From contig OY725496.1 of the NCBI GenBank assembly GCA_963281255.1, positions 1,798,001 through 1,862,000 on the forward strand: a DNA stretch of 64,000 nucleotides, given 5' to 3'. Made by a program: the position numbers and the translations under genes. Below are positions 22,861 through 33,223 of the stretch, piece after piece. The notes beneath the pieces are model-generated. The model had not been told where the DNA came from and made no database searches. It was given only the letters and a program-made list of their open reading frames with translations. The stretch comes from Aphrocallistes beatrix. Taxonomy: Eukaryota; Porifera; Hexactinellida; Sceptrulophora; Aphrocallistidae. The stretch's first letter is position 1. Each line of letters begins with the position of its first letter.

Positions 22861-23735
22861 TTTAAAAAAAATAGATTTGCAGTATCCCTCAATTTCCATT
22901 AGGTTAACTGCTTCATCATATTATATAACGTGCAATTATCAGCAGTTCTTAACTTCAAAATATGACAAATCATAGCCTACTGTATATGAGGCCTCAGAGG
23001 AACTTGACTAGGGATGCGGTAGAAGATGGTTGAGCTAATACAAGAGCTGCCTTAAATCATTAACAAAGCACAATAGAGCTTAGGAATGTATTACCAGCAT
23101 ATATAAATATGGTGTCAAAGTACCGATATCCGTTGTTAAAATTTAGATTAGTCACCATATTGTTGCGCAATAGGGTATTTTCGTGACAAATTTGGTGATT
23201 TTAGAGGTCGTTTAAGGGCACTTCTAAGTGTTTTTTTATTATGAAACTTTTCGCATAGAACTAAGATGTGAATGGGTTATTAATACGAAAAACTTGGGAT
23301 TTTTTCATGGAATGTCGCTACATTCCAGTGTTGCCATGGAAACGTGTTTTGGTCAGTTAGAGTCATATCTTAAAAACCGCAATAGCTAGTCGTTCAAATG
23401 TAATTCTATTTGATAGCGAATATACTACTTCCTATTAAGCGATAATATAATTTCGACGTCTAAATTCAATGGTTTACGAGATATTCGACAAATTACCAAA
23501 TGTGACCATTATGATAAATTGTATAATATCTCGTGAATCATTGAATTTATAAAATAAATTATATCATTACTTGATGGGAAATAGTCTATTGGCTATCAAA
23601 TGGATTACATTTGAATGTCTAGCTATCGCAGTCTTCAAGATATGACCCTAACTGACCAAAACACGTTTCCATAGCAACACTGGAATGTAGCAACATTCGA
23701 TGAACAAATTCCAATTTTTTCGTATTAACCCATTC

Positions 23736-25801
23736 CATAGCCTACTACATACAGGCTGTTTCACTACTTTAGACCAGGGATAAGATAAAGTCGAGTTTTT
23801 AATACAATTAAATTTAACACAATATCATTTTGATATATTTAATATCGTGTAATTATACATCCTCTATCCCACAATAATGATATTACTGACTGCTGGCATA
23901 ATTTAGTTGACGGACAAGGAATACTACATAAATATATAGGTGTATATATATATACATATATTAATTAGAGGTAAGTTTAAGTATCTTCCTTTGAGTATCT
24001 TTGGGACAAGAGGTGGTAGAAGTAATATTATTGGCCTTGTTGTTGAGTAAACAGTTACTTGAAGTCATTAAAATACAACGTAGCATATCTTTTCCGTCAA
24101 TACAGCAATCAGTACACTCAAAAGCCCAATCCTCACATTCTTCATCCTCAATTTTTAGAATAGCCAACTGAGCCTCATCCAAATGCTCCAGGTGCGTATC
24201 GAAACTGGGCGAGTGGACACATGTGTCATCAACAAACGCCTGTACATTCGGACACCCTCGTAGAGCCTGGTCTACCGCTCGCTGATAGGTAGCCTGTGAG
24301 TTTGACAATCCAAAAGGCATGCGGTTGAATTCAAACTGGCCGCGAGTTGAAACAACGCAGTGAACTCCCTATGCTTTTCCTTCACAAGAACGCTCCAGTA
24401 TGCGGATGCCCCATCCAGTGTAGAGAATACAGTTGCCCCTCCCATACGATCGAAAACATCTCGGGTATCCGGCATCGGATAGGCATCTCGCTTCGTCACA
24501 TCGTTGAGATCCCGGAAATCTACGGCAAATCGATGGGTCCCGTCCTTTTTCTTCACTAAGATCACTCGACTCGCCCAAGAGGAAGAAGAGGGACGTATGA
24601 TCCCATTCTCGAGCATTTCATCTATCTGCTTGGATACCTCCGCCTCAATTTCCGGAGAAACACGCAACGGCCGGCTTCTGATCGGCCGCTCATCCAGAAG
24701 AGTGATAACGTGTTCCGCAGTTCCAATTTCGCGCGGGCTCTTCGGGTTCTCCGCGATAACGTCTTTCCATCTCGACAGCACCTTGCGTATGGCTGTCTCT
24801 TCTCGCGGTGATAGTTTCGGGTTTATATCGAACCTGGCCTCCAAGCTATCTCCCTCCTTTCCCATCTCAGTCTGCATAATTTCTGCTCTAGTCGCCGCGT
24901 ATCCCGGCGTGCCGCAGCTAAAGAGGTTTTCCAACAACCACCTAGCCTAACTCTCATGTTTTCCCAATCGAAAGTAGTATTCTTGAAGCGCGCGAGGAAC
25001 CTTCGACCCAATATATACACCCTATTGTTAGTATCGAGTACTTCGATTTCGTGTTCTAGTGGTCGACCATCCCCCACATCCATCGCCACGCAGGCCGTAC
25101 CACAGACCGCAAGCGCTGTCCGCCCTAGCCCATACACTTGACTGTACTTTGTGCTGTAAGGAATATTCATCTTTTGTACGGTGCCTCTGTCCACCACCGA
25201 AGGATCCGCCCCCGTGTCCATCATTACATTGATGGGTTTGCAGTTCCATTTAACTGGTACCACAACCGCCGTCTCATGTACAACACTATGCTGCGTCGTG
25301 GCCTGAAATACCCCTCTTCGACTTCGTGTATGTGGGCAGTAGCGGACCTCGTGTCCTCTTTCGCCACATTTCGCACAGTGCCGTTCCGGGCATTGGGCCA
25401 TAAAGTGCCTGTTCGAGTCGCAAATAAAGCACCGACCCTTCTTAGGGAATTGGCTTGCCGGATACTTCCTTGTAGGTCCATCCCGCCTCCCCATTGCCCT
25501 TTGCTGCGTGGCGCATCCATATATGTATAGAAACAGTTGAGAGCTAACATTCAAGAACAAATACAACGTAAAAGTAAAAAGGAACCATATAGCAGAGAAA
25601 GAAAATAGCCATAACATTGATATTAATTTATTGGAACGTAGACTAGTTTCATATAGTTAGGCATCAAACAAATGATGAATTAGCAGATTTGGAACAAAAA
25701 TTATTTATTCATATTATGGGTGCGTAAGAAAATCCACTTTATCTTATCCCTGGTACCATGGAAAATTGTTCAGTGAAACGGCCTGTATGTAGTAGGCTAT
25801 G
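23736..25801. mobile_element. P-like element nested in the previous one
   Basis: Ends CATAGCCTACTACATACAGG and, inverted, CATAGCCTACTACATACAGG, with a 7-bp duplication CCCATTC (23729-23735 and 25802-25808). Subterminal repeats (AGGGATAAGATAAAGT) are also inverted. Its middle is filled by a Gypsy-type retrotransposon fossil, and I see no P-type transposase in it. Confidence 0.85.
23990..25617 (-). mobile_element. Ty3/Gypsy-type LTR retrotransposon fossil (gag end-pol fragment)
   Basis: On the minus strand, in the order typical of the family: two CCHC-type zinc knuckles (about 25435-25330), a retropepsin-like aspartic protease with its DTGA motif (about 25230-24970), and the N-terminal two thirds of a Ty3/Gypsy reverse transcriptase including its FVDD box (about 24820-24190). 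RNase H, integrase and LTRs are not seen; homology ends near 24180 and an acidic, Cys-rich stretch of unknown origin follows. The element is truncated and broken, with roughly one or two breaks in the remaining part. The good preservation suggests moderate age. Base composition is clearly more GC-rich than the surroundings. It sits inside a P-like element. Confidence 0.8.
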
Positions 25802-26424
25802 CCCATTCACATCTCAGTTCAATGCAGAAAACTTTATAATAAAAACACTTAGAAGTGCCCTTAAACGACCTCTGAAAATCACCAAATTTGTCACAAATAT
25901 AACCTATTGCGCAACCATATGGCGACTAATCTAAATTTTAACAACGGATATGGGTACATTGATACCATATTTATATATGTTGGTGATACATTCTTAAGCT
26001 CTATTGTGCTTTATTAATGATTTAAGGCAGCTCATGTATTAGTTCATCCATCTTCTACCGCATCCCTAGTCTCAAATCTGCAAATTACTCTGAGGCCTTA
26101 TATATAGGCTATGGACAAATAAAAAATTTTCACCTCCAAAATGTGAAAAACTGGACAGTCATGACTAGCCACCCAAAATAATCACATCGGATAGTATCGG
26201 CCAGAATCCCAGATCTATAACTTCTTTCAACAATGTTAGATTATTATTATAATTCTGATTTCGTTTCAAACTTTGAATTTCCAGCGATTTAAAACATATA
26301 TTGAACATATTTGGAGAATTTTGTGGTAGACAATGGCAAGCAGTGACCAGGAATTCTTAAACAATCCTGGCAGTTGCAAGGAACCCGCAGCTACAATATT
26401 ATCCAAATGTACCCATTATATATA

Positions 26425-26660
26425 CAAGCGCGCTTCTTTTCGCTTGCTTGCGCTGCGCAGCTAGCGCACACTCTGTGTCCGCCGTAGGCGCCCTTTTTGG
26501 TACCTGCGTCACATTGAATAATTGTAAGGGAGATAACATCCCTAACTGCATCTGTCCTACTGTTAATATCGATATCGCACGAGAAATCACCAAATTTGTC
26601 AATTTTTTATTTTGTTGACGTCATAACAGAGTTATGATTCATCATCTTTTGATGATAGTT
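26425..26660 (-). repeat. R repeat, inverted copy
   Basis: Inverted R copy. The GC-rich end (CAAGCGCGCTTC, then CGCTTGCTTGCGCTGCGCAG, then GTAGGCGCCC) is at 26425-26500, and the AT-rich part with TTGACGTCATAACAG and ATCATCTTTTGATGATAG extends to about 26660. The minus-strand open frame across the GC-rich end recurs with every copy and is not a gene. Confidence 0.75.
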
Positions 26661-27079
26661 GCAAACAAAATCTTTCTGGTATGATTTGTCTGAGATTTGC
26701 AGCACATGCAGTAAATGGGTTGACATTATATTTATATAAAAAATGGAGGTGCTATTTTGTTATTGTTCTATTAAAGTAAAAAATATTTTATTTTTCAGAA
26801 ATTTTCAATCAATACTAACATTTATTTATTTTTTATTGTCTCTAAGTTATAATTCTACATCAGATTCATTGAACTGTATACATGGAAACAGACATACTCT
26901 TGAGAATTTTTGGAATGTACACCTAATTCTTAAAATAGTAACTACCACAAATCAGATGTGTGTAACCTATTTGAAACTTGAAACTGTACCATGGTATGTA
27001 ATACATAATAATGGAAACATAAAACATAGAAAGTTAACACACAAAGTTATATAAAGTATTCTGTAATCGATGTGATTTC
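26661..27079. other. unassigned AT-rich stretch
   Basis: Contains a plus-strand open frame (26743-27054) rich in Ile/Asn/Leu with no domain; composition and position suggest a chance frame. Nothing else recognised. Confidence 0.35.
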
Positions 27080-28905
27080 TTTAGTTGCATTCTCTGAACT
27101 TTTCTACAATCAGTTTTAAATCTTCTGAAGGAAGAACGTATTGACGTCCTGACGATGATATAGTTGATGGAGGATTTATCTTACATAGGATATTCCATAT
27201 TGGAATCAAACATCTATCTTCCCTACTAGGCTATCTAATCGTTTTCAATTTTGGATTAAAATGCATCAGTTTTATTTCTGCATCGCCTTCTTCGTCAAAT
27301 AGTTGTAAAATTACTCCAATCCACCAATTATTGTCTTGTTTGAAAGCAGCATAGTCTCCAATGAAGAATGATGGTAACTCTTTCATATCTGAGAAATCGA
27401 TATCAAATTTAATTGAATCTCCTTCCTGATCGCTTGATCGCATAACTTCGAGTACAGATGAGTCAATAATAGGTCTGAATCGATGGAAACTACGTGTTCC
27501 TGAGATTATCTTCGCTTTGGCAAATCTACAAGTAATCTTTAAAAACTCACGATCATTTTCGATTTCACTCTTAATCATACTATAAAAGAAATCTATTTCA
27601 CTAAAATGCTTTGGTAGATATGATACATTTCTTCAGGAGTTAGTATCTGATTATTCTTGGTTCGCTTGAGGCTTTCAATTGGTGTGACCCTTTTGACATT
27701 CCCTCCAATCCAATCACAGGGAGACTTTCCATGCGCAGTTGCAAAAAAGTTCCATTCGGCATCGAATCCAAAATCGCACTTATGTAGGCACAAATTGGTG
27801 AAATTATATTTGTTTTTATACTGAGCTGCACATCTATCAGAATAATATTCTACCTTAGTTACATTTGGATAATGAAGTTTGATGTGGTTTAAAAACCTCT
27901 TTTGGATCGAATATACCATGGCTGTATCATGGTGTAAATCATCAATATTCATCATCTTCATAGAACTCGAGGGTGAGATCAAGAATTGCTTTAGGTAAAG
28001 GCCTTCCCTTCTTGGGATCCAAAAATAATAGAATACCCTTTTCCTGAAATAATTTTCTAGCTTGCTTTGCTTGATAAGATGTTACCTCTATGTTTGTTAT
28101 AATCGATTACCATTGATTAAGAAGAAGACTTCAAGGCAAGAATAAAATTAAGTTTTCTAACATTAACTGGCAAACTCCGCGACATTATTAGAAGTAAGCG
28201 CTTCTCTCGGATCTCGAGAGGTGCCGTATTAAGAGGTTTACCTGTATTGTGTTAATTACTACAATAAATGATACAATAAAAGAGTGTTATTACTTGTACT
28301 TGTAATTATTACTGGTATATGAGTTATCATTTAGAAAATAATTTTACTCCATATACCTCGAAAAAATCCTGAACTTACTATTAGGCCAGGTGGGAGGCTC
28401 GAGAGTTAATAAATGAATCCGATTTCTGGTATTATGCGTTTCCTGTATTTTCGTTTTGATTACCGTCATCAAAGAATCAAAGTTAGCTGCCTTTTCCATT
28501 ATATCTTGAACTGGTGATAAATACTGTCCGTATATTGTGTCTAATTTACCTTTTTCTTTCGAATGTTTCCTAAATTGAAAGAAAATGGCATAAACAAGAT
28601 TGCCTCAAAGCGGGAAGCATTACTTTCAGTAAATAGTAATACATTTTCTTTTAAATGTTAACAACTACTAAATACCTAGGTAAAATTAGCTGCTGGTGTT
28701 AGATCATATAGGCCAAGAGTCTCATTAAACTTTGCAAGAAGATTTTCTTTTGTCACATTTTCTTCTATCACTCTAAGTTCTAAATCGGGAGAATCGAATC
28801 CGGCTACTTTATTTTGTATTCCCTCTATTTCCACCTTTTGAAAATCTCTCTAAAGTTTCGAAAATTCGGATCTTGCAGCTAATGCAGACTTTTTTCTAGG
28901 AATCA
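27080..28905 (-). pseudogene. relic of a multicopy invertebrate gene family (FATxHGK motif), with introns
   Basis: Five minus-strand blocks fit, in order, a protein family I recall as repeated many times in invertebrate genomes and suspect to be transposon-derived; its enzymatic role is unknown to me. Block a is ~28905-28690. Block b, ~28575-28385, contains YGQYLSPVQDIMEKAANFDS and RIHLLTLEPPTW. Block c, ~28095-27970, has EKGILLFLDPKKGRPL. Block d, 27960-27593, has YYSDRCAAQYKNKYNFTNL and FATAHGKSPCDWIGG. Block e, 27578-27080, has NNWWIGVILQ and, past a stop, a NILCKINPPSTISSSG tail. Block b is preceded by an acceptor-like TTTCTTTCAATTTAG and followed by GTAAGT. The central part between c and d is deleted and frames shift, so it is dead. 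The 3' neighbour is a TTAA-B fragment. Confidence 0.6.
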
Positions 28906-28910
28906 CAATC

Positions 28911-29151
28911 ATATTAAAATGATGATCTGGCTTGGTTAAAAGAAGTTCATAGATATGTGACTTTCGATTCAAAAACTGTGTCTTTTTTGAATAACATCAG
29001 GTGGTACAAGTGGTTTTAAGAAGCGAAATATTTGGCACTGGAATAAAAATCGAGATTAATGTTTAGAATCCCTTAAGGGATCTAAAAATGATAAAAAAGG
29101 ACTTTTGGTAAATTTTTGATAAAAACAAAATGCCCTCAGGAAAAACCAGCC
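28911..29151 (+). mobile_element. TTAA-B fragment B4
   Basis: Right-end fragment of TTAA-B: ATGATCTGGCTTGG, GGTGGTACAAGTGG and AAAACCAGCC before TTAA at 29152-29155. About 240 bp, clearly diverged, cut off on the left where the gene relic begins. Confidence 0.65.
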
Positions 29152-29155
29152 TTAA

Positions 29156-29325
29156 AAGTGTAGTAATTGTTCCAGAGAAAACGAAAAGATAGTTTCTGGA
29201 ACGTGCTCATTATGATGCAGAATACCAAGAAACAGAAACGTTGGATCAGTTAAAAAATACAGAGGTTAAGAAATTGATGTTAAAAAATTGGTGATAAGAA
29301 AATGATTGGCCAATTGAAAGCTGGT
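29156..29325 (+). other. short coding-like segment, unidentified
   Basis: Purine-rich 170 bp whose plus-strand frame reads HYDAEYQETETLDQLKNTEV with stops on both sides. No family recognised; it may be a fragment of an older element. Confidence 0.2.
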
Positions 29326-30896
29326 AGACTTGATTTCTAAAATGCTCGGGAAATGGCCGTTGTGATATTAGCTATTGTGTATAGAAAAGAATTCTGAACA
29401 TGTTTTAAAAAATTTTGTTCAGATCCGACCATTAGTTCGTAAGTTATAGTATATTGTAGGTAAAGTTCGGACATCAAACCTCTCTATGGCCCCGAAAGTG
29501 CTCGATGTCAATGCTTAAAAACTATTGAAGATATATAATCTATTATAATCTTAAATGAAAGGATATATATGATAATATATAGGTTCCTCAAACATCTCTT
29601 TGTCAAAAAATAAATATTTCTTGACTTATCATCGATTTTATTGCAATACAAATTCTATGGAGAACTTTGAATATATTAGAAAATGGCGAATCTTGTCATG
29701 AAATAAGTTCCCAAAAGTAGTTATTATACTAAAAAACAATGCAAAAGTCACTAGCAATGTATACATAAATTTTGAAGCACTAAACATGATTATTTTGGAA
29801 GTTCAAAGCATTTATCTCCAAAATTCGGTCAAAGCCCCCCCATTTATGGTCCACAAACAGATTCCTCCATATCTCGGGAAATATATACCAAAATCGTAGC
29901 TCTCAATTCCTAATATACTTTTCAAGACGGTATATATCAGATTCTTAAATAATAAGTGTACTACATGAAATGGAATGCTAAGTTTTAAATTTTTATCACG
30001 TGATGACGTAGCATTTTTCGAAAATCCTAACTTGAAAACTAAAAGTCGTAGACTCTCGCTCTAACTTCCTAATATACTTTTTAGATGCTCTTTATTCATT
30101 CTAAACCGATGAATTATACTTTGTAGTGCTAGGAATATGAATTATATTACCTAATTGGTTCAAATTATTCGGTGTTAGAGCCCTCAAGGTAATTTGTGAA
30201 TTTTCAGTATAATTTTGCTATTTTCACCAAAATCTGTTGGAATATATCTATTTCATTAGTATACATGCGATTAAATGCCCATGGATGCTTTTATTTATCG
30301 TTTATAGCTCATTTTACATCGTTCTTAACGTTAAAACTTCAAATCCCTATATCTCGGGACTTTAAAATTACAAAATTGCTTTGAGATAGAGGTTTGAAAA
30401 TTTCAGGAGTTGTTTCATATCATTAGGCGATGAGCGTAGGACCCCTCGATTTTCGATATCTTATAAATTTGTGATTTTATTGGTGATTTCCAAAGAAAAT
30501 CGGGCTTTTTTCGCCGTTTTTTGGCAATTTTTTTTCAAACCCCTATAAAATTAACAATTTTGGTTATTTTAACTTTCTTTTGGTTATATGCGATAGCAAA
30601 TTTTATAGACTATATATGAATAAATTTTAGAAGCATTTGATCCAAACATGTGTTTCAAAAAAATCACAGAGTGGAGGAGGGCTTACCATTAAGATGTGCT
30701 AGGGAAAAACGATGTGCTAGGGAAAAAACCGACTTTGAGACAGTGTAACTCAAAAACTCGAAATGCGAACCAAAAACTGTTTGTCATGTCTCAATATTTT
30801 TTAATTGCACTACCTGCCCACGCTTAACATCTTATATCTCTCTATTCTTGATATATGCTGTAAGCCAAACCTATGGATTTTTCACGGGCGGTATCC
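29326..30896 (-). mobile_element. TTAA-A copy A5 (left end truncated)
   Basis: Homology to A2 starts abruptly at TTTCTAAAATGCTCGGG and runs to the terminus CACGGGCGGTATCC, followed by TTAA at 30897-30900. The first ~340 bp of the family are missing. The right flank is part of an M-type MITE. Confidence 0.85.
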
Positions 30897-30983
30897 TTAA
30901 TATGATTTGTATCGAAAGAAGTTCGCTTAATGTCACGGGCGGTATCCTTAATATGATTTGTATCGAAAGAAGTTCGCTTAATG
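30882..30983 (+). repeat. 51-bp tandem duplication spanning the A5/MITE junction
   Basis: The segment from CACGGGCGGTATCC through TTCGCTTAATG occurs twice with a period of 51 bases. The duplicated unit contains the last 14 bp of A5, its TTAA and MITE sequence, so it arose after A5 inserted. Confidence 0.9.
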
Positions 30984-31049
30984 TGAAGTATCTCTATTAT
31001 GAATAATTTTTTTGGTCCCTTGGTGGTTCGCAATGAGCGACCTTGAATG
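30901..31049 (+). mobile_element. M MITE, right part (interrupted by A5)
   Basis: Matches the right half of the intact M element at 36374-36561: GTTCGCTTAATGTGAAGTAT, CTCTATTATGAA and GGTGGTTCGCAATGAGCGAC. It ends before TA at 31050-31051. Confidence 0.65.
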
Positions 31050-31077
31050 TAGTATATTAATATACACATTCTATTAA

Positions 31078-31120
31078 AATTCGTCACATATATATAAATA
31101 TATATATATATATATATCCT
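31078..31120. repeat. (TA)n microsatellite
   Basis: Near-pure TA/TATA run at the left of the tandem R repeats; similar runs are at 31578-31612, 37770-37782, 38497-38514 and 47560-47586. Confidence 0.9.
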
Positions 31121-31164
31121 CACTATTAAAACTCGATTAATATTTATTTATTTATACGTATATA

Positions 31165-31577
31165 TATTTGTAACGAATTGATTGAAGAAACTGTCAGGCG
31201 CAGAGAGCTGCTTTTTGGTATGTTGGAGTCTTTTGGCAATGGCTCCACTAAGTTCTGAGCTCAGAACAAATGTTGACTCATCATGGAATTATGACGTCAT
31301 TTTCACCTTTTTTAGAATTAGAATTTTCATTTTTTCGGCCATAACTCAGCCATTTTAAGTGATAGAAGGCTGAAATTTTAAAAGAATATGTATATTAATA
31401 TATCTCACATATGATACAAATATCATTAAAAAAAGACGTCATTATTATGCATCAAAATTGACGTATTTAGAGATGTTATCTCCCTTATACTTGATCAATG
31501 TAACCTCGGGCGCCCACAGGGCACCTCTGTCGGGCACAGTGTCCTCCAGCCGCGCAGCGCAATCAAGCGAAGCGCGC
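31165..31577 (+). repeat. R repeat, copy 1 of a head-to-tail pair
   Basis: About 410 bp starting TAACGAATTGATTGAAGAAA, with ATGACGTCATTTTCACC and TAACTCAGCCATTTTA in the middle. It ends in a GC-rich ~80-bp block (GGGCGCCCACAGGGCACC, then GGGCACAGTGTCCTCC, then AATCAAGCGAAGCGCGCTTG) and a TA run. No open frame of note. Class uncertain: SINE-like or Helitron/Helentron-like. Confidence 0.75.
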
Positions 31578-31609
31578 TTGTATATATATATATATATATA
31601 TACACTATA

Positions 31610-32095
31610 TATATATCTTTGACGAATTGATTGAGGAAACTGCCATGCACAGATTGCTGATTTTTGGCATGTAGGAGTATTTAGATATGGCTCCACTAGT
31701 TTCTGAGTTTAGATGAAAATGTGGACTCATCATAGAATTATGACATCATTGTCACCTTTTTTATGAATAGAAATTTCAGCTTTTCCACCATAACTCAGTC
31801 ATTTTAGATGATTGAAGGTTGAAATTTTATAAGATATGTATATTATTTTTTTCACATGTGATACAACTATCATCAAAAAATGATGACTTATAACTCTGTT
31901 ATAACGTTATCATAACGTAATAAAAAATTGATAAATTTGATGAATTTTCGAATGGTATCGATATTAATAGTAAGATATATTTCGAGTCGATATCTCCCTT
32001 ATAATTCATCAATCTGCGCCCATGCGCCCGGAGGTCCCCTCTGATGGACAGAAAGTGTCCGCCAGCCTCGCGCGAGCAAATGAGCGCGCTTGAAT
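31610..32095 (+). repeat. R repeat, copy 2 of the pair
   Basis: Same order of landmarks as the previous copy: GACGAATTGATTGAGGAAAC, TAACTCAGTCATTTTAG, TGATGACTTATAACTCTG, then the GC-rich end GCGCCCGGAGGTCCCC and AGCGCGCTTG. Separated from copy 1 by a TA microsatellite. Confidence 0.75.
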
Positions 32096-32104
32096 TATTC
32101 AATA

Positions 32105-32440
32105 TTGAAACTGATTTGCTATATAAGGCTTGAAACCAGGGATGCGGTCGAAGCTGGTTGAACTAATACATGATTTGTCTAAAATAATTAATGATTTTAG
32201 ACGTAGAGTCTGCGTCGATTATTTTGAACCACCAGGGGACCAAAAATATTTTCTAAATAGAGAGATACTTCATATTAAGTGAACTTGATTCAATGCGAAT
32301 CCTATCTAAAAAATGAAATTTGAACCTGGAGGTTAGTTCATAATAAGCGACCATGACTGTATCATCTTTACTTCAATCATCTTCGACCGCATCCTTGGTT
32401 CATTTTTTCGATTTAGATGGCACGCCTTCTATACAGTTGG
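32105..32440. mobile_element. P-like end fragments around an M MITE (tentative)
   Basis: ACCAGGGATGCGGTCGAAG at ~32137-32156 and its inverted form CTTCGACCGCATCCTTGG at ~32380-32397 are the subterminal motif of the P-like family (compare 39125 and 41455). Outer termini are decayed. An M MITE occupies the middle. Confidence 0.5.
32205..32359 (-). mobile_element. M MITE, inverted copy
   Basis: Inverted relative of the element at 36374-36561: GAACCACCAGGGGACC on the left, TAGTTCATAATAAGCGACC and ATGACTG before TA on the right. The left terminus is diverged. Confidence 0.7.
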
Positions 32441-32589
32441 CTGTGGCTGTCCCAAATAACATATTATAAAATGTTGCATATTCATTTAATACTGTGAGAA
32501 GTACTGTGAGAAGGACCAGATGTCGTCTATATTCTATAGACGGCATCTGGTCCCATCTTCCCACTTGCACTAATTATAGGTGGATATTG

Positions 32590-32800
32590 CACTCTCAGGT
32601 ACTCCGTCATCTCCCACCTTGTACTAACTATGCCACATCCCAATGCAGCTGAACAGCGTGTTTCCATTGTGTCAGTGAACAAAACTGCCTTCAGCCCCAA
32701 TCTTGATTTTGAGAAACCTTTGGGAGTATCATCGCTACTAAAATTGCCCTTCAGACAACTTATCCCTCAAATTGGAGCCATATAATGTGCTACAGTACCC
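32590..32800 (+). pseudogene. hAT transposase C-terminal fragment
   Basis: A ~70-codon open frame containing VLTMPHPNAAEQRVSIV and NKTAFSPNLDFEKPLG resembles the C-terminal dimerisation domain of hAT transposases (usual form 'lP.SNa.cERvFS.v...KT..R..L'). The rest of the protein is absent. A short palindrome (CCAGATG...CATCTGG) lies just upstream at ~32517-32556. Confidence 0.55.
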
Positions 32801-33123
32801 GGGCAAAAGTATTCGACCACCACGAAGCCTCCATACAAATAGTATTAAAGTGGATCTATTTATATTGGAATATGTACTCAAACTGTAAGAAATATTCTAT
32901 TTTCGATTTCTAACTCGTAAACTACGCTTCCGAATTGCCCATCTTTGAAGCTTTCAACCCAAATACTCATTCCCATGTAGAAAATCATCAGCCTGTGCCA
33001 CTTTGTGTCACTAATCGCCATCTTATTTAATGGCCCTGACTAGGGAAAAGTAGCATTAGGTGTAGGATGTAGATTTTTTTAACTTTGAGATAGTAATTGA
33101 GTTGAAGCTCTCAATTATGAGTA

Positions 33124-33223
33124 CAGTCAGGGTCGCTTTTTATGAACCCGCTTAATATATTATGAACTAACCTCCTGGTCCCAATTGCATTTTTAGGTAG
33201 GATTTGTTTTGAATCAAGTTCGC
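33124..33223 (+). mobile_element. M MITE, left part (interrupted by A6)
   Basis: Begins CAGTCAGGGTCGCTTTTTAT after TA at 33122-33123 and continues to GAATCAAGTTCGC, where A6 begins at TTAA. The intact M copy reads AAGTTCGCTTAATTAATATG at this place. The right half is not found beyond A6. Confidence 0.8.

Larger units (their letters stand above)
22971..26113. mobile_element. P-like fold-back element, copy 2 (outer)
   Basis: Ends CATAGCCTACTGTATATGAG and, inverted, CATAGCCTATATATAAGGCC, with a perfect 7-bp target duplication GACAAAT (22964-22970, 26114-26120). Removing the inner element at 23736-25801 and one CCCATTC leaves about 1070 bp, the same size as the fold-back at 14972. A second palindrome at 23290-23735 is centred near 23510 and contains GTTGCCATGGAAACGTG and its complement. 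Noncoding apart from what is inserted in it. Confidence 0.85.
22890..26425 (-). mobile_element. TTAA-B fragment B5, split by a P-like element
   Basis: Left part 22890-22970 (TTAACTTCAAAATATGACA) and right part 26114-26425 (hairpin stretch with TTCCAGCGATTT and CCAGGAATTC) are adjacent segments of TTAA-B. They are separated by the P-like element 22971-26113 and its 7-bp duplication. Strongly diverged, so older than the insertion. Confidence 0.65.

Noticed and set aside
24347-25530. Plus-strand open frames of up to 148 codons
   Set aside because: Antisense shadows of the GC-rich minus-strand retrotransposon fossil; no domain.
26399-26602. Minus-strand frame ending in an AAQRKQAKRSALV-like peptide
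   Set aside because: It recurs wherever the GC-rich R end is read in this frame, so it is repeat sequence and not a gene.
31165-32095. Helitron
   Set aside because: The GC-rich hairpin-like 3' end is suggestive, but there is no CTRR end, no 5' TC and no clear insertion between A and T; left as unclassified R repeats.
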